Source: Enterococcus_K sp051713825 (GTDB lineage: Bacteria; Bacillota; Bacilli; Lactobacillales; Enterococcaceae). From it: a stretch of 64,000 nucleotides of DNA. Where the stretch lies: NCBI RefSeq assembly GCF_051713825.1, contig NZ_JBIOQR010000001.1:2604001-2668000 (forward strand), in the 5' to 3' direction. The notes under the pieces are model-generated. The model was not told where the DNA came from, made no database searches, and was given only the letters and a program-made list of their open reading frames with translations. The position numbers and the translations under genes were made by a program. Below, one piece after another: positions 1-8,839 of this stretch (position 1 is its first letter; each line of letters begins with the position of its first letter).

Positions 1-280
1 CTGCCGTCTTCTTTTTTTTCGTAAATCCTACAGCGAAAAGCAAAAGAATAATCATGTACACTATTTTGGCTAATCTGGTTATGACTCCTATAAGACTCAG
101 GTAAAATTGTTCAAATAATCGTGAGTAGTAATGATAAATATTCTAGTCATTCCCATCATTTGAGGTAGAGCCGATAAATCTAAGAATCATCAAATAGCCT
201 CGGCAAGCCGAGGTTTTGAGTTTCCATTAGGCAATCAATTCCTACCATCCTGCTTTAATCATCTATGAATAAAGCAGTTT
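1..280. other. Gene-poor left edge with two hairpins
   Basis: No convincing complete gene is seen here. Reading the minus strand, an open frame runs from about 153 off the left edge and encodes a hydrophobic stretch ending in a lysine-rich tail, with an ATG at 55-53. It has no ribosome site, so it may be the edge of a small membrane protein or chance. A hairpin with arms CTGCTTTA/TAAAGCAG lies at 250-277. Confidence 0.4.
198..217 (+). terminator. Terminator-like hairpin
   Basis: A perfect 7-bp GC-rich stem (CCTCGGC, loop AA, GCCGAGG at 198-213) is followed by TTTT on the plus strand. The two-base loop would force the closing pair open. No plus-strand gene is visible upstream, so it may end a transcript coming from outside the window. 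Confidence 0.4.
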
Positions 281-716
281 GCATCCAGAATTCCTTCCAT
301 CAAAAAGTTTATAGTCTGGCCGCAAGCGACTCACCTAAGAACGTTGGTGATTCCATTGTTTGGCTCGAGCCAACTGTAAATACTTGGCAAACAGCTGACA
401 ATTGCCAGTTCCACTTTTTCAGGACCATTCTCTAAAGGTGAAACACCTTAAGAATTGAAGGACGTTGTTCCGCTCTCAACAACTTCTACGCATGGGACAT
501 GCTAGAGTTGAAGGTTCGAAAAATAAGCTGAAATTGCTGTTCTACATCTATTTACAAAGTAAATAGATGTAGAACAGTACCTACTCGGTGCTGTAAAACA
601 CAACGAAGTATGAGTTGATGTAGAACAGTACCTACCCGGTTCTCGGAGTTAAACACTTCTGTCCCAACCTCGCTTGCGACCAGACTGCGAACTTTTTGAT
701 GGAAGAAATCATGGAT
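281..716. repeat. Modular intergenic repeat, copy 1, with long outer inverted repeat
   Basis: The core (about 421-670) shares modules with seven other sites in the window. These are the CGCATGGGACATGC hairpin module, the GCTGTAAAACACAACGAAG module and the terminal CACTTCTGTCCCAACCTC. Only this copy is flanked by a much longer imperfect inverted repeat: 281-330 against 671-716, sharing TTCCATCAAAAAGTT, AGTCTGG and CGCAAGCGA. It also contains a perfect 14-bp palindrome TTGGCTCGAGCCAA (360-373). A 19-bp perfect stem with a 3-nt AAA loop lies at 537-577. Function unknown; it has the look of a non-autonomous mobile or structured RNA element. Confidence 0.75.
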
Positions 717-847
717 GGGCCTTGCTACGTTGGTCTCATGAAAGGTGCTGGAAAGCCTATTACCGTAAGTGCCTAATAACTAGGTACCTATAATTAAGCA
801 ACACCTCCGAGTATACTTGGCTTAACAAGTAAATTGGAGGTGTTTGT

Positions 848-1030
848 TTGACCAAGACAAACGAAATTGTACCCATTCAGATTCATACACAGCCAGACCA
901 GAAACAAAATCAGAAAGTAGCGAGTGCGAAGCTAGCTGCACGAATAAAAAGAAAAGATGGCTCTGAAATACATCTTTATAATGGTATCAGTAGTTATATT
1001 CTTGCCGCAGTGCTTAGGGAGTTGAGATGA
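848..1030 (+). CDS. IS66 accessory protein (TnpA-like, orf1)
   Basis: A 60-residue protein, first gene of the IS66 element. In IS66 elements this orf assists transposition, but its biochemical role is poorly defined. The C-terminal part (DGSEIHLYNGISSYILAAVL) matches the short Firmicutes version of the family, which is smaller than proteobacterial TnpA. The start is TTG at 848, about 6 bases after a GGAGGTG ribosome site. The stop TGA at 1028-1030 is one base from the tnpB start, so translational coupling is likely. Confidence 0.8.
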   Translation: MTKTNEIVPIQIHTQPDQKQNQKVASAKLAARIKRKDGSEIHLYNGISSYILAAVLRELR

Positions 1031-1031
1031 C

Positions 1032-1385
1032 GTGCTTCTTGATTTCACTAAAGTAAAGAACTTGTATATCGTCACTGGGAAAACAGACCTTCGTCGTGGA
1101 ATTGACGGATTGGCGAGTCTCATCCAACAAGAGTACGAGCTAGATGTTTATTCAGATGCCCTCTTCCTTTTTTGCGGTAATCGATGTGATCGTTTCAAAA
1201 TTTTGTATTGGGATGGTGACGGCTTCCTCTTATGTTATAAAAGGATTCAAGATGGCCGACTCAAGTGGCCTAGAAAAAAAGAAGAGGTTCGACAACTAAC
1301 TAGTCAACAAATTCGTTGGTTATTTGAAGGGTTGGACATCGATCAACCCAGGGCGATAAAGCCAGGGAAAAGAGGCCAATTCTAA
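1032..1385 (+). CDS. tnpB: IS66 accessory protein TnpB
   Basis: A 117-residue protein of the IS66 Orf2/TnpB family, required for efficient transposition of IS66 elements. The family signature is clear: an N-terminal YIVTGKTDLRRGIDGLA segment, a central FLFCGNRCDRFKILYWDGDG segment and a C-terminal LFEGLDI. The length fits the family (about 115). It starts at GTG 1032 directly after the stop of the preceding gene, and is followed by a strong hairpin before tnpC. Confidence 0.93.
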   Translation: MLLDFTKVKNLYIVTGKTDLRRGIDGLASLIQQEYELDVYSDALFLFCGNRCDRFKILYWDGDGFLLCYKRIQDGRLKWPRKKEEVRQLTSQQIRWLFEGLDIDQPRAIKPGKRGQF

Positions 1386-1438
1386 TAGATAAAAACCGTA
1401 ATAAACATTGATTTAATGCGGTTTTTATCTGTTTTTTT
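1386..1438 (+). terminator. Internal IS66 terminator-like hairpin between tnpB and tnpC
   Basis: Arms GATAAAAACCG and CGGTTTTTATC are followed by TGTTTTTTT on the plus strand, giving a good intrinsic terminator. A separate -10-like TATAAT lies at 1454-1459, ahead of tnpC. The transposase may thus be expressed separately from, or less than, the two accessory genes. Confidence 0.7.
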
Positions 1439-1496
1439 GTTCTAAAAAATGGTATAATAAAGGGAAGGAAAATAGATAGAATGGTGGTGGATTTTT

Positions 1497-3095
1497 TTGG
1501 ATATATCGACAGATGTAAGTTCAACAAATAACGTTGAGATTGATGTAAATGTCTTACTTGAACTTTTAAAAAATCAGACTGAAACGATTGATTCTCTAAA
1601 GAAAACCAACCAAGCATTAACCACCGAAATTCAACTACTGAATGAAAAACTCAACTACTTTATGAATCGCCAATTCGGGCGCTCAAAGGAAACTATTTCC
1701 TCAGATGTTAGTGGTCAATTAAATTTATTCACAGAGGAACTCGAAGAGGCCTCTATATTTACCGTACCCAAAGAAGAAAAACCGGCCCCTGAAAAAAAGT
1801 CTAAAAGGAAGAGTGGCCAAAAAGCTGAGAAAATCGCGCACCTTCCTTTAACTGAAATACACCATGAACTTCCACAAGAAGAACGTTCTTGTGAACAGTG
1901 TGGTACTCAAATGATTGATATCGGTACAACAAAATTACGTGAAGAGGTCCGATTCCATCAAGCAATGTTGGATCGATTGGCTCACATTCAACACACTTAT
2001 TGTTGTAAGGCATGTGAAAAGGCAGATGTTTCTTCCTATAAGAAGGCACCTGTTCCTAAACCAGTCGTCCCAAATAGTTTAGGCTCAAACAGTATTATTG
2101 CGGAAACAATCCGTCTAAAATTCGGTCAAAAAAGTCCAGCGAATCGCCAAGAAATTTATTGGCGAGAAACACTCGGACTCGATATCTCACGCGATAATAT
2201 GACAAACTGGCATATCAAAGCTTGTCATCATGCGTTAGATCCGGTTGCCGAACGATTCAAACATTATTTGAATCAAGAAGAGATTCTTCATGCAGACGAG
2301 ACGAGCTATCAAGTGATTCAGAGTAAAAAAGCAAAAACCTATTACTGGCTCTTCTCAACCGGGAAACATAGTGCACAGCCTATTGCCTATTACCATCATG
2401 CAGAGTCTAAATCTGGGACAGTACCGAAAGAGTTTTTGTCTGACTTTAAGGGGTATCTTCATTGTGATGGCTATGCAGGGTATAATTATGTAACGGATGT
2501 GAAGCTCGTCTATTGCCTTGCGCACGCACGTCGAAAGTTTTTTGAAGCCATTCCAAAAAATGGTAAGGCCGAACATACGCCAGCAGTTGTCGCTGTGAAA
2601 ATGCTTGACATCTGGTTCGAGCTGGAACGTAAATGGAAGGAAGTCACCATTGAGGATCGTTTTGATAAGCGTCAAGCTTATCTGAAGCCATTAGTGAATA
2701 ACTTTTATGAATGGTTAGATACGTTCGTTGCCGTCCCCAAATCGAAGCTAGCGAACGCCGTTGAATATGTACGGAAGATACGAAGCGGTTTTGAGCGAAT
2801 CTTTGAGGATGGACGATTGGAATTAAGTAATAATTTGGCCGAGCGTCACATAAAAGAGCTGGTGATTGGGCGAAAAAATTACATGCATTCCTGTAGTTTA
2901 GAAGGCGCACGAACATCAGGCGTGATTTTGAGTATCTATCGAACGGCAGTGGCTAATGGTCTCGACCCGATTCGGTATATAGAATTCCTATTTGATCGCG
3001 TGCCAAATATGGAGACGCTATCAGATGAAGGGTTAGATGCCTTACTTCCTTGGAAACCAGACGTTCAAGCTTTATGTACAACCACTTACAAATAG
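1497..3095 (+). CDS. tnpC: IS66 transposase TnpC
   Basis: A 532-residue DDE transposase of the IS66 family. An N-terminal coiled coil (about residues 15-55) is followed by a zinc-finger segment (CEQCG ... CCKACEKA, about 130-180). The catalytic core has the first Asp in HADETSY, the second in HCDGYAGY and the Glu in NNLAERHIKELVIGRKN. The family C-terminal domain ends near LLPWK. Start is TTG at 1497 after GGTGGTGG; an ATG at 1481 is in another frame and closes quickly. No stop or frameshift, so the element appears competent. Confidence 0.95.
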   Translation: MDISTDVSSTNNVEIDVNVLLELLKNQTETIDSLKKTNQALTTEIQLLNEKLNYFMNRQFGRSKETISSDVSGQLNLFTEELEEASIFTVPKEEKPAPEKKSKRKSGQKAEKIAHLPLTEIHHELPQEERSCEQCGTQMIDIGTTKLREEVRFHQAMLDRLAHIQHTYCCKACEKADVSSYKKAPVPKPVVPNSLGSNSIIAETIRLKFGQKSPANRQEIYWRETLGLDISRDNMTNWHIKACHHALDPVAERFKHYLNQEEILHADETSYQVIQSKKAKTYYWLFSTGKHSAQPIAYYHHAESKSGTVPKEFLSDFKGYLHCDGYAGYNYVTDVKLVYCLAHARRKFFEAIPKNGKAEHTPAVVAVKMLDIWFELERKWKEVTIEDRFDKRQAYLKPLVNNFYEWLDTFVAVPKSKLANAVEYVRKIRSGFERIFEDGRLELSNNLAERHIKELVIGRKNYMHSCSLEGARTSGVILSIYRTAVANGLDPIRYIEFLFDRVPNMETLSDEGLDALLPWKPDVQALCTTTYK

Positions 3096-3219
3096 ACCAA
3101 ATAACCTAAGCTTAGTATAAGACTTGGGTTATTTGGCGTGTAGGTACTATTTTATTAGGCACTTACCTATTACCAATAGCTTTCTTACACCTCAACATTA
3201 TATAATCCCTTTGCAGTTC

Positions 3220-3260
3220 AAAAAAGATAGAAAGTCTTGTGTAAACGACTTTCTATCTTG
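3220..3260 (-). terminator. Terminator of the atp operon
   Basis: On the minus strand GATAGAAAGTC and GACTTTCTATC form an 11-bp perfect stem followed by TTTTTT (complement of 3220-3225). It lies directly downstream of atpC. Confidence 0.9.
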
Positions 3261-3277
3261 GTTCAATAATCAGTATA

Positions 3278-3700
3278 TTAACTGTGTTTTGATACTTTGA
3301 TACGATTGATTGCTCGGTGTAATGCAACGGTTGCTCGACTAAGCTCATCTATATCCTCATTTTGTTTTGCTTCTTTAATCATCTGTTCAGCGCGTTGTTT
3401 TGCACGTTCGGCACGTGGAACATCAATATCACGTTCACGTTCGGCACTATCGGCAATAATAGAAACAACATTCTCTCTGACTTCCATAACCCCGCCGTTC
3501 ACAGCAACCCAATCCACATGGGTGTCTGAGTCAACGCGTTTAATCCGAACTTCGTCAATGGCTAAAGGAACAATGATTGGTGCATGTCGAGGTAAAATCC
3601 CCACTTCACCATCAAGAGTTTTTGCAACAACGATCACGGCATGATGGTCATAGACAAGGCCATTTGGAGTAACCACATTCACGGTTAAATAATTATCCAT
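3278..3700 (-). CDS. atpC: F-type ATP synthase epsilon subunit
   Basis: A 140-residue epsilon subunit of the F1 central stalk, on the cytoplasmic side, coupling rotation of the c ring to catalysis and inhibiting ATP hydrolysis. The N-terminal beta sandwich carries the typical TLDGEVGILPRHAPIIVPL segment (about residues 28-46). The C-terminal helical hairpin (about 90-138) is rich in Arg, Lys and Ala. It is the last gene of the atp operon, 13 bases after atpD, and is followed by a strong terminator. Confidence 0.96.
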   Translation of the reverse strand: MDNYLTVNVVTPNGLVYDHHAVIVVAKTLDGEVGILPRHAPIIVPLAIDEVRIKRVDSDTHVDWVAVNGGVMEVRENVVSIIADSAERERDIDVPRAERAKQRAEQMIKEAKQNEDIDELSRATVALHRAINRIKVSKHS

Positions 3701-3713
3701 GGGGCACCCCTTT

Positions 3714-5120
3714 CTAGTAACCTAATGTTTTTGCTTTTTCGATGACGTCTTCAATACGACCGACACTTCGGAAGGCTTCTTCAGGAAGAGCATCATGTTT
3801 GCCGTCTAAGATTTCACGGAACCCCTTGATTGTTTCTTCTACTGGTACATAAGAACCTGGTTGACCAGTAAATTGTTCAGCTACGTTAAAGTTTTGTGAT
3901 AAGAAGAACTGAATCCGACGTGCACGAGAAACTAACACTTTTTCGTCATCAGATAGTTCGTCCATCCCTAAGATAGCAATAATATCTTGTAATTCACGGT
4001 AACGTTGTAAGACATGTTGAACCTCTGTTGCTACTTCGTAATGTTCTTCGCCAACAACTTCTGGTGCCAAAGCACTTGAAGAAGAAGCCAGTGGGTCAAC
4101 GGCTGGATAAATCCCTTGTTCAGTCAATTTACGCTCTAAGTTAGTGGTTGCATCCAAATGGGCAAAGGCTGTTGCTGGAGCCGGGTCAGTATAGTCATCG
4201 GCTGGCACATAAATCGCTTGGATTGATGTGATAGAGCCTTTTTTCGTTGATGTAATTCGTTCTTGAAGTTGGCCCATTTCTGTTGCTAATGTTGGTTGGT
4301 ACCCAACGGCAGAAGGCATACGACCTAAAAGTGCTGATACTTCAGAACCCGCTTGAGTGAAACGGAAGATATTATCAATGAATAAAAGAACGTCTTGTTG
4401 TTCAACATCACGGAAGTATTCAGCAATGGTTAAACCAGTCAAGGCAACACGCATACGTGCACCTGGTGGTTCATTCATTTGCCCAAACACCATGGCAGTC
4501 TTCTCAATAACGCCAGAATCCTTCATTTCATAGTATAAGTCATTTCCTTCACGTGTTCGTTCACCCACACCTGTAAATACAGAAATCCCACCATGTTCTT
4601 GCGCGATGTTATGGATTAACTCTTGGATAAGGACGGTTTTACCAACTCCGGCACCACCGAACAACCCAACTTTCCCACCTTTAAGATAAGGGGCTAATAA
4701 ATCAATTACTTTAATCCCAGTTTCAAGAATTTCAGTACTTGTACTTAATTCATCAAAATTAGGTGCTTTTTTATGAATTCCGCTACGAGGTGCATCTTCT
4801 GGAAACGGTTCTTGCAAGTCAATTGTGTCACCTAATACGTTAAACACACGACCCAAAGTTTCTTTCCCGACAGGAACAGAAATCGCTTTTCCTGTATCGA
4901 TAACTTCCATTCCACGTTGAAGACCGTCTGTAGATTCCATTGCGATTGAACGAATGACGCCATCTCCTAGTTCTAGGGTAGCTTCTAAGACGACTTTTTG
5001 TCGATTTTCATCATTTTTATAAACGACTAAGGCATTGTTAATATCTGGTAATGAATGGTCAAGTGAAAACTCCACGTCAACAACGGGACCAATAACCTGA
5101 ACAATTTTGCCTGAATTCAT
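3714..5120 (-). CDS. atpD: F-type ATP synthase beta subunit
   Basis: A 468-residue catalytic subunit of F1. It shows the Walker A loop GGAGVGKTVLIQE, the catalytic Glu in GVGERTREGND, the Walker B LLFIDNIFRFTQAG and the ATP synthase signature PAVDPLASSS. The start is placed at 5120 because ATG there follows GGAGG by 6 bases; an in-frame start at 5138 lies upstream of that ribosome site. The resulting length matches enterococcal AtpD. It sits between atpG and atpC. Confidence 0.98.
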   Translation of the reverse strand: MNSGKIVQVIGPVVDVEFSLDHSLPDINNALVVYKNDENRQKVVLEATLELGDGVIRSIAMESTDGLQRGMEVIDTGKAISVPVGKETLGRVFNVLGDTIDLQEPFPEDAPRSGIHKKAPNFDELSTSTEILETGIKVIDLLAPYLKGGKVGLFGGAGVGKTVLIQELIHNIAQEHGGISVFTGVGERTREGNDLYYEMKDSGVIEKTAMVFGQMNEPPGARMRVALTGLTIAEYFRDVEQQDVLLFIDNIFRFTQAGSEVSALLGRMPSAVGYQPTLATEMGQLQERITSTKKGSITSIQAIYVPADDYTDPAPATAFAHLDATTNLERKLTEQGIYPAVDPLASSSSALAPEVVGEEHYEVATEVQHVLQRYRELQDIIAILGMDELSDDEKVLVSRARRIQFFLSQNFNVAEQFTGQPGSYVPVEETIKGFREILDGKHDALPEEAFRSVGRIEDVIEKAKTLGY

Positions 5121-5142
5121 TTGTATTCCTCCAATCATGACA

Positions 5143-6054
5143 TTACTCTAATGCAGCTGCTCCAGCTACGATTTCGGTAATTTCTTGAGTAATTGCTCCT
5201 TGACGAGCACGGTTATATGAAATAGTTAAATCACTAATAATATTTTGTGCATTGTCGGTCGCAGTTTTCATTGCGGTCATTCCGGCAGCATGCTCTGCTG
5301 TTTTTGCATCAACAATGGCGCCATAAATCAAACTTTCTGCATACTGAGGTAATAACGTGTCCAAAATAATATCTTTAGATGGTTCTAAGATGTATTCTTG
5401 TTCATACGTTGTTGCTTCATCTGCATCCAAGTCAGAGATAGGTAACATTTTTTCAACACGAAACTGACTGGTTAATGAGTTAATATGATGGTTGTAACAA
5501 ACATATAACTCATCAAACACTTCGCTTTCATACATAGTTGTTGCCATTGAGACGATTTTACGAACTTCTTCGAAACTAGGTTGATCAGATAGATTACGTA
5601 GTTCATAAGCTAAGTTGATGCCACGAGCTTTGAAAAAATCAGCACCTGTTGCTCCAATCGCAATCATTACGTACTCATCTTGTGAAGTATGATCATCAGA
5701 AAGCATGCCCATCGTTTGTTTCAAAATGGAGCTGTTGTAACCTCCAACAAGTCCACCATCTGAAGTGATTACGATGTAGCCCGTTTTCTTAACCGGACGT
5801 TTTAACAGCATGCTGTGATAATTTAAGGCATCATTTGATGTAGCTTCCGTAATTTCTTCCAAATCTGCCAATTGTGAAGCCACTAAATGGGTAACAATTG
5901 AGCGTACTTTAGAAGCATACTCTTGGAAATTTCTTGAAGAAGCTTCTGATTTCGTCAATTTTGCTGCGGAAACCATTTGCATGGCTTTCGTAATTTGACT
6001 CGTTTTTTTAGTCGAAGCAATCCGTTGCTTAATTTCATTTAAGGAAGCGCCCAT
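5143..6054 (-). CDS. atpG: F-type ATP synthase gamma subunit
   Basis: A 303-residue rotor subunit whose two long terminal helices form the coiled-coil shaft inside the alpha3beta3 ring. The N-terminal LNEIKQRIASTKKTSQITKA and the C-terminal AMKTATDNAQNIISDLTISY are the conserved shaft segments; the central region (YIVITSDGGLVGGYNSSI) is the Rossmann-like domain. The length is slightly above the usual 286-300. Part of the atp operon, 17 bases after atpA. Confidence 0.97.
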   Translation of the reverse strand: MGASLNEIKQRIASTKKTSQITKAMQMVSAAKLTKSEASSRNFQEYASKVRSIVTHLVASQLADLEEITEATSNDALNYHSMLLKRPVKKTGYIVITSDGGLVGGYNSSILKQTMGMLSDDHTSQDEYVMIAIGATGADFFKARGINLAYELRNLSDQPSFEEVRKIVSMATTMYESEVFDELYVCYNHHINSLTSQFRVEKMLPISDLDADEATTYEQEYILEPSKDIILDTLLPQYAESLIYGAIVDAKTAEHAAGMTAMKTATDNAQNIISDLTISYNRARQGAITQEITEIVAGAAALE

Positions 6055-6071
6055 TGTTTTTCACTCCTTTA

Positions 6072-7628
6072 TTAGGCATTTTGGATCGATTGTAACTGTT
6101 CTTTTGCCGACAAACCTTCTCTATTAGAAGCAACAAAAATTTCTTGATAGTTCTTGATTGCTTCATTCAACTTCTCTTCATCTGGTAAGTCTTTTGTTTC
6201 ACGAATCGTTTGGAATAAATCTGCATGATTGGCATCAATATATTCAAATAAAGATTGTTCAAATTCTAAAATTTTATTCACTGCAATGCTATCTAAGAAG
6301 CCGTGAGTTAATGCATAAAGGATAACGACTTGTTTTTCAACAGCTAATGGTGCATGAAGTTTTTGTTTCAAAATTTCAACTGTTCGACGGCCGCGATTTA
6401 ATTTTGCTTGTGTAGCTGCATCCAAATCTGAACCGAACTGAGTGAAAGCTTCAAGTTCACGGAAGCTTGCTAAATCTAGACGAAGCGTTCCAGCTACTTT
6501 TTTCATCGCTTTAATTTGGGCAGAACCCCCAACACGAGAAACAGATAGTCCTGCATCTACGGCTGGTCTTGTACCGGCATAGAATAAATCACTTTCTAAG
6601 AAGATCTGTCCATCTGTAATTGAGATAACATTTGTTGGAATGTAAGCAGAAATGTCACCAGCTTGTGTTTCAACAAATGGTAAGGCAGTCATTGAACCAC
6701 CACCAAGTTCATCACTCAATTTGGCTGCACGTTCTAATAAACGTGAATGCAAGTAGAAAACATCCCCTGGGTAAGCTTCACGACCTGGTGGACGGCGAAG
6801 TAGTAAAGAAAGTTCACGATAAGCAACGGCTTGTTTTGATAAGTCATCAAAAATAATCAAAACGTGTTTGCCATTGTACATGAATTCTTCACCCATAGCA
6901 GTTCCAGCATAAGGTGCGATATAAAGTAATGGCGCAGGTTCAGAGGCACCAGCTGTAACGACAATTGTGTAGTCAAGGGCACCATATTGACGAAGAGTCT
7001 CAACCTGTGCACGCACGGTTGAATCTTTTTGACCAATCGCAACATAAATACAAATCATATCTTGCCCTTTTTGGTTGATGATTGTATCAATGGCAATCGA
7101 TGTTTTCCCAGTCTTTCTATCACCAATGACTAACTCACGTTGGCCACGACCGATAGGAACGAGTGCATCAATTGCTTTCAAGCCTGTTTGCATCGGTTCG
7201 TTAACTGATTTACGCTGCATAACTCCTGGAGCCATTGCTTCGACTGGACGAGTCTTATCTGTTTTTATTTCTCCTAAACCATCAATTGGTTGACCTAAAG
7301 GATTCACGACACGACCAATTAGGCTTTCCCCAACAGGAACTTCCATAATTTTACCTGTGCGTTTTACTTTATCCCCTTCACGAATGGTTTCAAAATCACC
7401 TAGGATAATAATCCCAACGTCATTTGATTCTAAGTTTTGCGCCATGCCGTAAGAGCCATTTGAGAATTCCAATAGCTCCCCACTCATTGCGTTGTCTAAT
7501 CCATGGGCACGAGCAATCCCGTCACCTACATAGGTAACTGTCCCAATTTCTTCTACAGAAAGCTCGTTTTGATAATTTTCAATTTGTTGTTTAATCAAGG
7601 CACTAATTTCTTCTGCTTTGATAGCCAT
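6072..7628 (-). CDS. atpA: F-type ATP synthase alpha subunit
   Basis: A 518-residue non-catalytic nucleotide-binding subunit of F1. It has the Walker A GDRKTGKTSIA, the LLLRRPPGREAYPGDVFYLHSRLLERAA segment (split here by the ATP-synthase fold) and the signature PAVDAGLSVSRVGGSAQ. The ATG at 7628 is preferred over a GTG three codons upstream because the AGGTGA ribosome site overlaps that GTG. The length is that of enterococcal AtpA. Confidence 0.98.
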   Translation of the reverse strand: MAIKAEEISALIKQQIENYQNELSVEEIGTVTYVGDGIARAHGLDNAMSGELLEFSNGSYGMAQNLESNDVGIIILGDFETIREGDKVKRTGKIMEVPVGESLIGRVVNPLGQPIDGLGEIKTDKTRPVEAMAPGVMQRKSVNEPMQTGLKAIDALVPIGRGQRELVIGDRKTGKTSIAIDTIINQKGQDMICIYVAIGQKDSTVRAQVETLRQYGALDYTIVVTAGASEPAPLLYIAPYAGTAMGEEFMYNGKHVLIIFDDLSKQAVAYRELSLLLRRPPGREAYPGDVFYLHSRLLERAAKLSDELGGGSMTALPFVETQAGDISAYIPTNVISITDGQIFLESDLFYAGTRPAVDAGLSVSRVGGSAQIKAMKKVAGTLRLDLASFRELEAFTQFGSDLDAATQAKLNRGRRTVEILKQKLHAPLAVEKQVVILYALTHGFLDSIAVNKILEFEQSLFEYIDANHADLFQTIRETKDLPDEEKLNEAIKNYQEIFVASNREGLSAKEQLQSIQNA

Positions 7629-7658
7629 TCGATTCACCTCTTTAATACATTTCTGTTC

Positions 7659-8201
7659 TTATTTTTTAATGAGTCTAGTGATCGTTTCTAATTGTTTCCC
7701 GATGCTACCATCTATAACTTGGTGATTCGCTTCGACCACGACGCCACCGACAATTGATGGGTCCACCTTATTGGCAAGTTTGGCCTCTTTGTAACCTAAA
7801 TATTGTGCGATTTTTACTTCCAGTTTTGATTTTTGTTCTTCTGAAAGGGGCACTGCTGTAGTTGCAACACCTGAAATCAAGCCTTGTTGTTCACCGAACC
7901 GATGCTCATATTCTTCAATCATTAAGAGCAAATCGTCCATCCGGTTATAGTTAAAAACGACTTCTAAAAACTTTTTGATTGTTCCTTCGTAATGCAACAC
8001 TAGTTTATCCATAATCGCCCGTTTTTCATTAGGTTCTAAACGTGTATCACTTAAGATATTCCCAAGGTCAGGCAATTCTGCATAAACGTCTCTTAAACTT
8101 AATAATTGTTGGTAAATCTCTTCTGTTGCTTGCTCTTCCATCGCCAAGTTGAACAAGGCTTTCCCATAGCGTTTACCAACTGTGTATTTATCTAGTTTCA
8201 T
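7659..8201 (-). CDS. atpH: F-type ATP synthase delta subunit
   Basis: A 180-residue peripheral-stalk subunit that joins the top of F1 to the b dimer. It begins with the family motif VGKRYGKALFNLAMEE, and the C-terminal part (LANKVDPSIVGGVVVEANHQVIDGSI) is the conserved delta/OSCP signature. Its start overlaps the end of atpF by 14 bases, a common arrangement that couples their translation. Confidence 0.96.
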   Translation of the reverse strand: MKLDKYTVGKRYGKALFNLAMEEQATEEIYQQLLSLRDVYAELPDLGNILSDTRLEPNEKRAIMDKLVLHYEGTIKKFLEVVFNYNRMDDLLLMIEEYEHRFGEQQGLISGVATTAVPLSEEQKSKLEVKIAQYLGYKEAKLANKVDPSIVGGVVVEANHQVIDGSIGKQLETITRLIKK

Positions 8202-8715
8202 TTGTTGAACCTAGACCTTCAATATATTGATTAATTAAAGATTCATGTGATTCAGGTGTCAATTCTTTTTTAAGAATTTTTGCTGCAATCTGTAGTGAAA
8301 GATCAGCCACATCGTCTTTGACAGATGTTAAAGCTGCGTCACGTTCCAAAAGAATATCGTTTTGCGCTTTTTCTTTTAAGCGACTAACTTCTTCTTTTGT
8401 ATCTTTTAAGATGGTTTGACGACTAGCTTCTCCGTTTTCTTTCGCTGTTTTAAGAATATCGGCTGCATCTGAACGAGAAGCAAGTAATTGTTGCTGACGT
8501 TCTTGTTCAAGTTTAGCAGCTGATAGTCGAGATTGTTCAGCAGAATCTAAATCATTGGCGATTTTGTCTTCACGTTGTTTTAGTAGATCAGTGATTGCTC
8601 CCCATGCGAATTTTTTTAATAGAAGTATGAGGATTAAAAACGCACCACTAACAACTAGCATAGTGCCTATCATAGAGTTCCCCTGTGCTTCGGCAATAAC
8701 CAATTGATTAAACAT
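8188..8715 (-). CDS. atpF: F-type ATP synthase b subunit
   Basis: A 175-residue peripheral-stalk subunit. One N-terminal transmembrane helix (about residues 15-34, TMLVVSGAFLILILLL) is followed by a long charged helix rich in Glu, Lys, Gln and Ala that dimerises along F1. The conserved FAWGAITDLLKQREDKI follows the membrane segment. It is separated from atpE by 124 bases containing a structured hairpin, unlike the tight spacing elsewhere in the operon. Confidence 0.96.
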   Translation of the reverse strand: MFNQLVIAEAQGNSMIGTMLVVSGAFLILILLLKKFAWGAITDLLKQREDKIANDLDSAEQSRLSAAKLEQERQQQLLASRSDAADILKTAKENGEASRQTILKDTKEEVSRLKEKAQNDILLERDAALTSVKDDVADLSLQIAAKILKKELTPESHESLINQYIEGLGSTNETR

Positions 8716-8787
8716 AGATGCTTCAACTTCCTTCCTGTGTCAGAGTTTCTCGTTAAAGAGTCTGAGATGAAACGCCACATATAGAAA

Positions 8788-8829
8788 GAAAGCAGCGACG
8801 GTGTCCCGAGTAATCGGCGTCCTGCCTTC
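8788..8829 (-). other. Structured hairpin between atpE and atpF
   Basis: Outer arms GAAAGCAG/CTGCCTTC, then GACG/CGTC and an inner CCG/CGG give an interrupted but long stem in the intergenic part of the operon mRNA. There is no T-run, so it is not a standard terminator. A role in mRNA processing or in protecting the highly expressed atpE segment is inferred from position only. Confidence 0.55.
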
Positions 8830-8839
8830 TTTGAAAAAT

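Larger units (their letters stand above)
765..3166 (+). mobile_element. IS66-family insertion sequence, intact
   Basis: The element is 2402 bp with terminal inverted repeats beginning GTAAGTGCCTAATAA (765-779; complement at 3152-3166), with similarity continuing to TACCTA about 26 bp in. It is flanked by a perfect 8-bp direct repeat CTATTACC at 757-764 and 3167-3174, the duplication length typical of IS66. It carries the three-gene IS66 set (orf1, tnpB, tnpC). Removing the element and one duplication restores GAAAGCCTATTACC joined to AATAGCTTTC, a hairpin with one bulged base, so the target was probably a hairpin downstream of atpC. The perfect duplication and intact genes suggest a recent insertion. 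Confidence 0.95.

Noticed and set aside
716..764. Short frame across the IS66 target (reading on after 3174) as a disrupted gene
   Set aside because: The rejoined frame is short, runs into the atp terminator and resembles no family; a hairpin target explains the site better.
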